Assembly: GCA_030592165.1 (NCBI GenBank) | Contig: JAUVKC010000003.1 | Coordinates: 1 to 30,477 of the forward strand | DNA from: Candidatus Buchananbacteria bacterium | GTDB lineage: Bacteria > Patescibacteriota > Patescibacteriia > CAIXNZ01 | Length of the DNA: 30,477 nt | Reading direction: 5' to 3' | Part shown: in pieces, positions 7,933 through 14,343 of the stretch | Layout of the letters: every line of letters starts with the position of its first letter | Numbering within the stretch: position 1 is the first letter of the stretch | Made by a program: the position numbers and the translations under genes | Notes under the pieces: generated by a model | Database searches by the model: none | Told to the model about the DNA's origin: nothing | What the model saw: the letters and a program-made list of their open reading frames with translations, nothing else

Positions 7933-8038
7933 GTAGAGCCCAGTTAGAAGTATCAGTGTTTATTTGTTTTAAATTATAAATACAAAATAACTAACACTTA
8001 CTGATTAGTTTTTTAGATACAGATACTTCTAATTGGGC
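7933..8038. repeat. 106-bp repeat with inverted ends, copy 2, abutting tRNA-Met
   Basis: Second copy, 224 bp downstream of the first in the same orientation. Inverted ends are at 7938-7954 and 8022-8038. Its last three bases (GGC, 8036-8038) are also the first three bases of tRNA-Met, so the tRNA's upstream control region is this element. Confidence 0.8.
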
Positions 8039-8109
8039 AGGGTAGCTCAGTTGGTTAGAGCGCGGGACTCATAAGCCCGAGGTCGAGAGTTCAAGTCTCT
8101 CCCCTGCTA
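8036..8109 (+). tRNA. tRNA-Met (anticodon CAU)
   Basis: Acceptor GGCAGGG (8036-8042) pairs with CCCTGCT (8102-8108), the first pair being G-U. The D-arm is GCTC...GAGC. The anticodon loop CTCATAA gives CAU. The T-arm is GAGAG-TTCAAGT-CTCTC and the discriminator is A. The CCA is not encoded (CTA follows), unlike the tRNA-Leu. The D-arm and anticodon arm fit an elongator tRNA-Met; a lysidine-modified tRNA-Ile2 also has CAU and is not fully excluded. Confidence 0.9.
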
Positions 8110-8121
8110 CTAAATTTACTA

Positions 8122-8277
8122 AGGATAGCTCACCCCAAAAGTGATCCCTTCGTGGGGAGCGCGGGACTCATAAGCCCGAGGTCGAGAGTTTCACGAAGTG
8201 ATCACTAGAAACGGTTTTAAAATAAAAAATAGAAAGTGATCACATTGTGACAAGTCTCTCCCCTGCTACTAAATTTA
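8122..8277 (+). pseudogene. Disrupted tRNA-Met copy with two insertions
   Basis: Three blocks repeat the intact tRNA-Met. 8122-8132 matches AGGGTAGCTCA with one change, 8157-8190 equals 8058-8091 exactly, and 8251-8277 equals 8092-8118 exactly, including downstream flank. Between blocks 1 and 2 the D-loop is replaced by a 25-bp hairpin-forming sequence (8133-8157). Between blocks 2 and 3 a 60-bp sequence sits inside the T-loop. The 5' acceptor strand is lost, so a functional tRNA is unlikely unless RNA processing is unusual. Confidence 0.75.
8191..8250. repeat. 60-bp palindrome-ended insertion in the tRNA T-loop
   Basis: Exactly 60 bp between the halves of the T-loop. It begins TCACGAAGTGATCAC (8191-8205) and ends GTGATCACATTGTGA (8236-8250), inverted repeats with two mismatches. 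A related sequence, GTGATCCCTTCGTGG (8141-8155), lies in the D-loop replacement. Three copies of one motif therefore interrupt the tRNA copy. Confidence 0.7.
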
Positions 8278-8284
8278 AGTAATG

Positions 8285-8343
8285 AGTAATTGGTAATGAG
8301 AAATGAAAATTCCTTTGATACTAATTACAAATTACCAATTACT
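8285..8343. repeat. Inverted repeat upstream of the tandem membrane-protein genes
   Basis: AGTAATTGGTAAT (8285-8297) and ATTACCAATTACT (8331-8343) form a perfect 13-bp inverted repeat ending five bases before the first gene's ATG. It could hide or shape the translation start in RNA. Confidence 0.55.
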
Positions 8344-8348
8344 TTTAT

Positions 8349-8801
8349 ATGTTTTTAACAGTTCATACTCCTTTGGGAATTATTATTGGTCAAAGCGTAG
8401 CTAATCCAATCCTAGCTTTTGTGTTTGGTTTGATTTCTCATTATATTTTAGATTTAATTCCTCATGGAGATACTAAAGTTCCAAAAAAATATTTAAATCC
8501 TATTCACATTGCCTTTGCTGGTCTTGTTGATTTATTTGTAATTTTAATCTACATCATATTTTTAATTTCCCTAAACGTAGAACTACTACAACTAAATATT
8601 ATCTTAGCTGTTTTTGGCAGTTGGGTACCTGATATTTTGCAGGCTTTTTATTTTAAATATGGGGGGGGGATTTTAAGCAAAATACAAAATTTCCATAATT
8701 TTTGGCATAATTTAATTTCTGTTAAATATCAATTCAATATTATTACCGGATTTATTTTTCAATTTATTGTTTTAATATTACTAACAATGATAATTATATA
8801 A
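8349..8801 (+). CDS. Small multi-spanning membrane protein of unknown function (tandem paralogue 1)
   Basis: 150 aa with about four hydrophobic segments. It shares a pattern with the next gene: MxLTVHxxxGxIIG at the N-terminus, PxLAFVxxxISHxILDxxPHGD (about 22-41), a late PDI, and FHNFxHN. Conserved His and Asp residues next to membrane segments recall metal-dependent membrane hydrolases such as the YdjM type, but I cannot assign a reaction. A run of nine G (8661-8669) encodes YGGGI in the third quarter and could slip. No SD. The stop is one base before the next ATG, so the pair is co-transcribed. Confidence 0.75.
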   Translation: MFLTVHTPLGIIIGQSVANPILAFVFGLISHYILDLIPHGDTKVPKKYLNPIHIAFAGLVDLFVILIYIIFLISLNVELLQLNIILAVFGSWVPDILQAFYFKYGGGILSKIQNFHNFWHNLISVKYQFNIITGFIFQFIVLILLTMIII

Positions 8802-8802
8802 T

Positions 8803-9270
8803 ATGCTTTTAACAGTACATGCCACAGTTGGTGCGATAATTGGAGACAATGTTAGTACTCCTCTCTTAGCTTTTGTCTTAGCTTTTATCTCACACTTTAT
8901 TCTGGATATTTTTCCTCATGGTGATGAAGAACTAGTTAAAGCTTACCGAAATGATTTTAAGAATAAAGGCATGATCTATTTGATTTTTTTTGATATTATT
9001 GCAACACTTATCTTATTACCAGTACTTTTTTACAGCCAAAAAATTAATTTTAATATAACAGTTATTTGGGGAATTATTGGCGGAGTTATCCCTGACATTT
9101 TTGTCGGCTTATATGAAATAACTCATAAATATTTCCGACGTACTTATAAGTTCCATAATTTTACTCATAATAAATTAGGAAAGTTTTTCGGCACAAAAAC
9201 AAATTTAAGTTTACCACTAAAATTCGGACTACTTATTCAAATTATTCTAATTTATCTTATTTTATTTTAA
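8803..9270 (+). CDS. Small multi-spanning membrane protein of unknown function (tandem paralogue 2)
   Basis: 155 aa, paralogue of the preceding gene. It begins MLLTVHATVGAIIGDNVSTP and has SHFILDIFPHGDEE, VIPDIFVGLYE and FHNFTHNKLG in the same order. It lacks the poly-G tract. The shared residues (His of VHA, SH, DxxPHGD, PD, HNFxHN) suggest a metal or catalytic centre at the membrane face; this is inference. A hairpin terminator follows. Confidence 0.75.
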   Translation: MLLTVHATVGAIIGDNVSTPLLAFVLAFISHFILDIFPHGDEELVKAYRNDFKNKGMIYLIFFDIIATLILLPVLFYSQKINFNITVIWGIIGGVIPDIFVGLYEITHKYFRRTYKFHNFTHNKLGKFFGTKTNLSLPLKFGLLIQIILIYLILF

Positions 9271-9303
9271 ACTAAAAAAACAGCTAAATAACTGTCCCCA
9301 GAG

Positions 9304-9329
9304 AAATAACCAATTAATGGTTATTTTTT
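9304..9329. terminator. Convergent terminator between the paralogue pair and the glycosyltransferase
   Basis: A perfect 9-bp stem AAATAACCA/TGGTTATTT (9304-9312, 9318-9326) with a T run on the + strand. It overlaps the stop codon of the convergent glycosyltransferase gene. Confidence 0.7.
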
Positions 9330-10460
9330 ATTTAAATCTTCATATAAGGCGATGGTTCTTTTGGCTGTTTCTAGCCATTTAAAATTTACAGAAATACCTT
9401 TACCTTTTTCACTCAAATTAATTCTTAATTCTTCATTATTAGCAATTTTTAACATTGCTAATTTTATTGAATCTATATTTCTTGGATCAATCAAAATTGC
9501 ATTATCAATAACTAACTCTGGAATTGAAGCTACATTTGAAGTAATAATAGGCACTCCCATATTCATGGCCTCCAAAATCGGCAAACCAAAACCTTCATAA
9601 AGTGTTGGGAAAACAAAAGTAAAAGCATTTCTTAATAAATAAATTTTTTCTTCTTGACTTACATAGCCAACATAAATAACTTTTTGCTCAAGTTTTAATT
9701 CTTTTATTTTTTCAAAAATAGAATCATATTTCCAACCTTTTTTCCCAGCTAAAACTAATTTGAAGTTTTTGTCATCATTAATTTTTAAAAATTCTGCAAA
9801 ACCCTCAATTAATCTTGTTGCATTTTTACGTGGTTCTAAAGTACTAATAAATAAAAAATATGGATCCGTAAACTTAAATTTTGAATTAATTTTATTTTCA
9901 TCAATTTCAATTTTATTATAATCTTCAACACCTTCTAAAATTACTTTTATTTTACTACTTTTAACTTTGAAATATTTAATCAAATCTCTTTTGGTATTAT
10001 CAGAAACTGCAATAATTTTCTTTGCTTTATAGATACTAGCTGGGATTAAAATCTTTTTATTAAAAAATCCTCCATCAGGAAACCATTTAGGATTTTTATA
10101 CATGGCTAAATCATGAATAGTAATAATTGATTTTCTTAAATAGAAAAAAGGTATTATAAATGCAGGATTATGATAGACATCTAATCTATACATTCTTAAA
10201 ATATGAGGAATAAATATATGACGATAAAAAAATGGTATTTTCGATAGTGTTTCCAGCCCTGGAAAATATACACATTTAACATTACTATTATTCTCAAATT
10301 CTTCGCACTTTATTTTTTTGTTATAAAAAAAGAGAACGTATTCATTCTCCTTGTCTTGTTCTAATATATATTTAATTAAAAAATAGGTGTAGTGTCCAAC
10401 TCCAGCTAATTCCCCATGTTTTGTATTTAAAATATATCTACAATCAATTCCTATTTTCAT
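9321..10460 (-). CDS. Family-4-type (GT-B) glycosyltransferase
   Basis: 379 aa, transfers sugar from a nucleotide sugar to a glycan or lipid acceptor at the cytoplasmic side of the membrane. The N-terminal half starts MKIGIDCRYI with GVGHYTYFL. The C-terminal half has FLFISTLEPRKNATRLIEGF (about 202-221), LVLAGKKGW, and the EX7E motif in YEGFGLPILEAM (E289 and E297), typical of GT4. Donor and acceptor are not readable. The start lies one base after the upstream gene's stop, so the two are co-transcribed. Probably part of surface polysaccharide or glycolipid synthesis. Confidence 0.88.
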   Translation of the reverse strand: MKIGIDCRYILNTKHGELAGVGHYTYFLIKYILEQDKENEYVLFFYNKKIKCEEFENNSNVKCVYFPGLETLSKIPFFYRHIFIPHILRMYRLDVYHNPAFIIPFFYLRKSIITIHDLAMYKNPKWFPDGGFFNKKILIPASIYKAKKIIAVSDNTKRDLIKYFKVKSSKIKVILEGVEDYNKIEIDENKINSKFKFTDPYFLFISTLEPRKNATRLIEGFAEFLKINDDKNFKLVLAGKKGWKYDSIFEKIKELKLEQKVIYVGYVSQEEKIYLLRNAFTFVFPTLYEGFGLPILEAMNMGVPIITSNVASIPELVIDNAILIDPRNIDSIKLAMLKIANNEELRINLSEKGKGISVNFKWLETAKRTIALYEDLNKK

Positions 10461-10461
10461 A

Positions 10462-10959
10462 TCAATTAAATATTTCTAAAGTAGTTAAAGTAATAAAGCT
10501 AACAATAATCCCCGCAATAATTATACCCAGCATAATTAACGGTGCAGCTCTATGCCTTGGTATTTGAAATAAAAAAGCAGCTAACGCACCAGTCCATGAT
10601 CCTGTTATTGGTAAAGGAATGGCCACAAACAAAACTAAGGCAATAGAACCATATTTGGCATATTTTCCTTCAAACTTGATTCTTGTTCTCGCAAAAAGCC
10701 AATTGAAAAATTTATTAAAAATCTTAAAATGTTTCATTAAAAGTTTTGAGACAGGATCAATCAAATAAAGAATAAAAATCATGGGAATAATATCACCAAG
10801 TACCGCCCAAAAAAGAGTAGTTAAAACATCTAACTTATAAACCGCTAAACCTAAAGGAATTGATACCCTTAATTCAGCAACAGGAATCATTGAAATAAAA
10901 AACACTGCCAATTCTGGCGGAAAATTTTTGAAAATTTCTATATAATCTAAAGCAAACAT
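10462..10959 (-). CDS. COG2426-type small integral membrane protein (putative small multidrug export family)
   Basis: 165 aa with four or five hydrophobic segments. Family signatures are PVAELRVSIPLGLA (from about residue 26) and AIPLPITGSWTGALAAFLF, both typical of the Sm_multidrug_ex family. The transport role is a family label with thin experimental support; the substrate is unknown. Stop is TGA. It follows the carboxypeptidase gene after a 58-bp AT-rich gap and is tightly coupled to the glycosyltransferase. Confidence 0.8.
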   Translation of the reverse strand: MFALDYIEIFKNFPPELAVFFISMIPVAELRVSIPLGLAVYKLDVLTTLFWAVLGDIIPMIFILYLIDPVSKLLMKHFKIFNKFFNWLFARTRIKFEGKYAKYGSIALVLFVAIPLPITGSWTGALAAFLFQIPRHRAAPLIMLGIIIAGIIVSFITLTTLEIFN

Positions 10960-11017
10960 AATATAAAATTATCAATTTATAATGCACAATGTACAATTGA
11001 TATTGTTCATTGCTAAT

Positions 11018-11920
11018 TTATTCCCATTTATAATTAGTAAAAACAAAATCACTTATGGCTTTTATATCCTGAAAACGATCATAATTTGTATCACTACCCA
11101 AAACAACAATTAAAATTTCCTGGCTATCCTCCCCTTTGATTTTAACTCCCAAACAATAGCCAGCAACTGTAATATGTCCAGTTTTACCACCTAAAACATT
11201 TAAATAACTATTTAATAATTTATCTGTATTAGTTAAACGAACTAAACGTCTTATTGTTTCACTCTGGACATAAAATTCATAATAATACTTGGTAGTAGCT
11301 AAGGCGATATCTTCCTTATCTAAAGCAATATTTATTAATTTCACAAGATCTTCTGCAGTTGATAGATTATTATTATTCAAGCCTGTCGGATCAGAAAACT
11401 TCGTATTTTTCAAACCAAATTCTTGTGCCTTTTTATTCATTTGTCCAACAAATTCATATTCGCTAAATCCTGTAATTCTAGCTAAACTCGCTGTAGCACT
11501 ATTATCTGAAGGGATCAAAGATGTATAAAATAAATTTCTACTAGTTATGACCTCGTCTGTATTCAAATGGACAATTCCACCATTTCTTCGATCACTAGCT
11601 TTCACTGTAACCTCTGTTTGCCAGCCAGGATTATTATCTAAAAAAACTAAAGCCGTCATTAATTTTGTAATACTGGCAATTGATCTTTGTTCCTGTGAAT
11701 TTTTACTATATATAATTTTACCAGTTTGCCCATCTACGGCAATAGCACTTTCAGCAGTTATCACAACATCCAATAAATCAGTGTAAATTCTTTGTGGGCC
11801 AGTATCGTTGGCTATAACTTCTTGAACAGGATTATTAATATCCAAAAAACCATCAAAACTATAATATGTCTGGGTCATTTGCGGTATAAGCACCATGCAT
11901 ATTAAAATATCTAATAACAT
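11018..11920 (-). CDS. D-alanyl-D-alanine carboxypeptidase (peptidase S11, penicillin-binding protein 5/6 type)
   Basis: 300 aa, trims the terminal D-Ala of peptidoglycan stem peptides outside the cytoplasmic membrane. All three active-site motifs are present: SITK (S83 nucleophile, K86), SDN (138-140) and KTG (246-248). A hydrophobic N-terminus (MLLDILICMVLIPQM) serves as signal or anchor. The usual C-terminal domain and amphipathic anchor of PBP5 are absent, so this is the short form. Its ATG overlaps the scpB stop (TAATG), so it is translationally coupled to the condensin genes. Confidence 0.92.
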   Translation of the reverse strand: MLLDILICMVLIPQMTQTYYSFDGFLDINNPVQEVIANDTGPQRIYTDLLDVVITAESAIAVDGQTGKIIYSKNSQEQRSIASITKLMTALVFLDNNPGWQTEVTVKASDRRNGGIVHLNTDEVITSRNLFYTSLIPSDNSATASLARITGFSEYEFVGQMNKKAQEFGLKNTKFSDPTGLNNNNLSTAEDLVKLINIALDKEDIALATTKYYYEFYVQSETIRRLVRLTNTDKLLNSYLNVLGGKTGHITVAGYCLGVKIKGEDSQEILIVVLGSDTNYDRFQDIKAISDFVFTNYKWE

Positions 11921-12483
11921 TATTCTTTAATCTCCTCATTATTAACTGTTTCTGGATTCAATAATTTTTCTAGTGATTCATTAGAATTTAATTTTTCAAA
12001 ATTAGGTAATTCTTTTTTTTCATTAATCCCCAAATGTTTCATGAAATCAATACTAATTTTATATTTTTGAACTAAATCCTTTTTGTCATCAATTTCATCT
12101 ACAAAACCACGCATTGATAAATTACGAATAATCACACTACAATTGACACCTCTAATCATTTCCAGCTCAGATTTAGTTATTGGTCCTCTATAAGCAATGA
12201 CTGTCAAAGTTTCTAAAGAAGCTGGGGTTAATTCACCAGTTACTTCCTCCTTTAAAAAATTAGCAATCATATCACTATTTTCTGAATTTGAAACCATTTG
12301 ATAATTCGACCCATTTTTTATTATATTAATACCTTTTTTGCTTTGGTTATATTCTTCCAACAATTCCTTTAAGAAAATTTTGACCTCATCTTTTTTCCCA
12401 TTAACTGCCTCTGTAATTTTATTAACTGACAACGGTCTTGTTGCTATAAAAAGTAATGATTCAATTTTTATTTTTATGGACAT
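11920..12483 (-). CDS. scpB: Segregation and condensation protein B
   Basis: 187 aa. Two winged-helix domains, with the family signature LTPASLETLTVIAYRGPITK followed by IRGVNCSVIIRNLSMRGFVD. ScpB dimers bind the ScpA kleisin of the SMC condensin complex, which compacts and resolves chromosomes. The start directly abuts the scpA stop, and the stop overlaps the next gene. The acidic C-terminal tail (about 160-187) is low-complexity. Confidence 0.94.
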   Translation of the reverse strand: MSIKIKIESLLFIATRPLSVNKITEAVNGKKDEVKIFLKELLEEYNQSKKGINIIKNGSNYQMVSNSENSDMIANFLKEEVTGELTPASLETLTVIAYRGPITKSELEMIRGVNCSVIIRNLSMRGFVDEIDDKKDLVQKYKISIDFMKHLGINEKKELPNFEKLNSNESLEKLLNPETVNNEEIKE

Positions 12484-13182
12484 TTATATTTTGTTAATTG
12501 TTATATCATCAAATAATTCACTTTGTTCAATATTTACAATTTTTTGTTTTGTTAATTCTAAAATCGCCAGGAATGAAACAATTTTTTCAGTTTTTGATTT
12601 TGAATCACAAATTAATTTATTAAAACTAGTACAAGCTTCTTTCATTATTAAATCTCTAATATGTTTTATCCTCTCAGATAGCTTGATAGTTTTTTGAATA
12701 ATTCTTTTTGGCAGAACTACTACTGGCTTAATTCTGGCTAAAACTTGACTATAAATTCTGGCTAATTTAGGTGTGTTTAAACTTTTCGGTGGGAAAAACC
12801 CCTGAGTTAATAAACCTTCAGGATATTTTTCTTTTGAAAATGACAACTTTTTCTTTTTTAGTATCTTTTGTATTTGCTTGGAAGCTTCAATATACTCTTT
12901 ATACATCTTTAATTGTTTTTCTAAATCAATTCCATCATCATCATCAAGTTCAAGGTTGGGCAATAATGCTTTTGATTTTATATATATTAATTTTGAAGCT
13001 ATAACTAAAAAATCAGCAGTTTCTTCCGGACTTATTGGCTTCAAATTCATATATTCAATAAATTGCTCCGCAACAGTAGACAAAGAAACTTCTGTAATAT
13101 CCATTTCTTGTTTTTCAATCAATTGTAAAAGCAGATCCAAAGGACCTTTCCATTCATCAAGTTGTACTTTATATTGTTCCAT
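12484..13182 (-). CDS. scpA: Segregation and condensation protein A (kleisin)
   Basis: 232 aa. The N-terminus QLDEWKGPLDLLLQLIEKQE is the ScpA/kleisin signature, followed by DITEVSLSTVAEQFIEYM and LVIASKLIYIKSKALLP. A charged linker and a C-terminal winged-helix-like segment bind SMC. It bridges SMC heads in condensin. The first base of its ATG is the last base of the upstream stop. Confidence 0.94.
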   Translation of the reverse strand: MEQYKVQLDEWKGPLDLLLQLIEKQEMDITEVSLSTVAEQFIEYMNLKPISPEETADFLVIASKLIYIKSKALLPNLELDDDDGIDLEKQLKMYKEYIEASKQIQKILKKKKLSFSKEKYPEGLLTQGFFPPKSLNTPKLARIYSQVLARIKPVVVLPKRIIQKTIKLSERIKHIRDLIMKEACTSFNKLICDSKSKTEKIVSFLAILELTKQKIVNIEQSELFDDITINKI

Positions 13183-13757
13183 TATTTTTTCTTTTTAACT
13201 GTTTTTTTTACTACCTTCTTCACTTGCTTAACAGTTTTTTTGACTTTCTTCTTTACTTTTTTTATTTGTTTAATTTTTTTCACTTCTGAAAATAAACCAA
13301 TAACAGGTTTTTCAAGTTTTTCAAATTCTTTCATGGCCATCTCAATACTTTCAGTAAAACTCCCTGAAGCAAAAATAGCTTTTTTGACCTTTTGCATACT
13401 TTTATCCATATAAACCTCTAATTTATGCAATGATCCAAAAGCTGGTAAAGCTCCTGGTTTAACTTTTAAAAGTCTAACCATAACCTGCTCTTTGGGTAAT
13501 TCAACTTTTTTCACTCCTTTACCTTGAGCATTCATCAATTTTTTTAATTTTGGTAAATTAATATTTCTTGAAGCAGGTAAAACTACTACTACAAAACCTT
13601 TATCAGTTTTAACCAAAAGATTTTTCACAATCTCATCAACTTTTTTTCTTAAAGTTTGTGCTGCATCATAAGCAGTATAAACTTTACGATGAGTTACTAT
13701 CGCGTATTTTGCTCCTTGCCTGTCTAAATGGTTAATTATTTTTTTTGGCACTGCCAT
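13182..13757 (-). CDS. YbaK/ProX-type aminoacyl-tRNA deacylase-like protein with lysine-rich C-terminal tail
   Basis: 191 aa. Residues 1 to about 150 resemble the YbaK/EbsC/ProX editing domain, with VTHRKVYTAYDAAQ, VKNLLVK (K45 at the usual catalytic lysine place), VLPASRNINL and PGALPAFGS. Such proteins hydrolyse mischarged aminoacyl-tRNA (Cys- or Ala-tRNA-Pro, for example). Residues about 158-191 are almost only Lys and Val with Thr and Gln, like histone-H1-type tails, and not part of the usual fold. The tail probably binds nucleic acid. It is first in an operon with scpA-scpB-carboxypeptidase. Substrate not determinable. Confidence 0.78.
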   Translation of the reverse strand: MAVPKKIINHLDRQGAKYAIVTHRKVYTAYDAAQTLRKKVDEIVKNLLVKTDKGFVVVVLPASRNINLPKLKKLMNAQGKGVKKVELPKEQVMVRLLKVKPGALPAFGSLHKLEVYMDKSMQKVKKAIFASGSFTESIEMAMKEFEKLEKPVIGLFSEVKKIKQIKKVKKKVKKTVKQVKKVVKKTVKKKK

Positions 13758-13806
13758 AGGTTGATATATTAGTGTATTAGTTAATTAAAAATTGATTAGT
13801 CATTTG

Positions 13807-14121
13807 TTATTTTGATTTTGTCATTTTAAATGGTAGCTTCTTCTGTTCACCTAACAACTTTTTAGCTACATTACGACCTAAGATAGTCAAACGAACTTTT
13901 TCTATAATAATCTTTGTTTTTGTTATTTCACCAAAACCAACCAACAGTCCTTTTGTAATTAATCTATCAATACTGGTTGAAATTGAATTTATCTGAATAT
14001 CCTTCTTAGTCTTTTTTTTACCAGTATTATAAAATCTAACTAAACATCGACGATCCAGCTTTGAATACTTTTTATTATAACATTCCAAAAGTATATATTT
14101 CTGCAATTTTGAAAGTCTCAT
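13807..14121 (-). CDS. Small winged-helix DNA-binding-like protein
   Basis: 104 aa, basic. An N-terminal helix (LSKLQKYILLECY), a helix-turn-helix-like segment (KKDIQINSISTSIDRLITKG, about 39-58), and a beta-wing (KIIIEKVRLTILGRNVAKKL) match a MarR/PadR-like winged helix without its dimerisation domain. Probably a regulator; targets unknown. Its ATG follows AAAGGAT, a weak SD. A 90-nt foldable leader with its own -10 precedes it. Confidence 0.65.
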   Translation of the reverse strand: MRLSKLQKYILLECYNKKYSKLDRRCLVRFYNTGKKKTKKDIQINSISTSIDRLITKGLLVGFGEITKTKIIIEKVRLTILGRNVAKKLLGEQKKLPFKMTKSK

Positions 14122-14162
14122 ATCCTTTATTTTAGCGTAAATTTAAGATGAATTCAAGCCCT

Positions 14163-14254
14163 CATAAAAACGGATAGAATGGAGCCTCCTTCGAGAATAC
14201 TCAGGACAGGTCTACTCTATTCACGCCAAGAGCAGAGTCTCTTGGCTACCCGTT
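14163..14254 (-). ncRNA. Candidate structured 5' leader (three-way junction)
   Basis: On the minus strand the RNA would start at about 14254 with AACGGGTAG, which pairs with CTATCCGTT (14177-14169; 9 bp with one G-U). Inside, CCAAGAG/CTCTTGG (14245-14239 with 14232-14226) closes loop ACTCTG. A third arm (14221-14215 with 14184-14178, one mismatch) is capped by TCCTGAG-TATT-CTCGAAGGA. The predicted transcription start coincides with the first base of the outer stem. It may regulate the winged-helix gene. No known riboswitch class was recognised. Confidence 0.45.
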
Positions 14255-14258
14255 ATTT

Positions 14259-14264
14259 ATTATA
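14259..14264 (-). promoter_or_regulatory. -10 element for the structured leader
   Basis: A perfect TATAAT on the minus strand, placing transcription start at about 14254-14252. The -35 region falls within the aspS terminator and is poor (TGAAAA). Confidence 0.45.
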
Positions 14265-14269
14265 ATAAA

Positions 14270-14302
14270 AAAACCCCACAGTTTTCACTGCGGAGTTTTT
14301 TA
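14270..14302 (-). terminator. aspS terminator
   Basis: Minus-strand stem AACTCCGCAGT/ACTGTGGGGTT (11 bp with G-U wobbles) around loop GAAA, then eight T. It lies about 40 bp after the aspS stop. Confidence 0.85.
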
Positions 14303-14343
14303 TTTTTCCTATTTATCTTATTCTTCTTATAGCTCCTCTTATT

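Noticed and set aside
7709..8038. CRISPR array
   Set aside because: There are only two units of 106 bp with inverted ends, no regular spacers and no cas genes nearby.
8122..8277. Functional intron-containing tRNA
   Set aside because: The 5' acceptor strand does not pair with the 3' strand and both the D-loop and T-loop are interrupted, so a pseudogene fits better.
13162..13413. Phe/Thr-rich plus-strand ORFs opposite Lys-rich genes (also near 24250 and 30196)
   Set aside because: They are the antisense of poly-lysine coding sequence and lack starts or homology.
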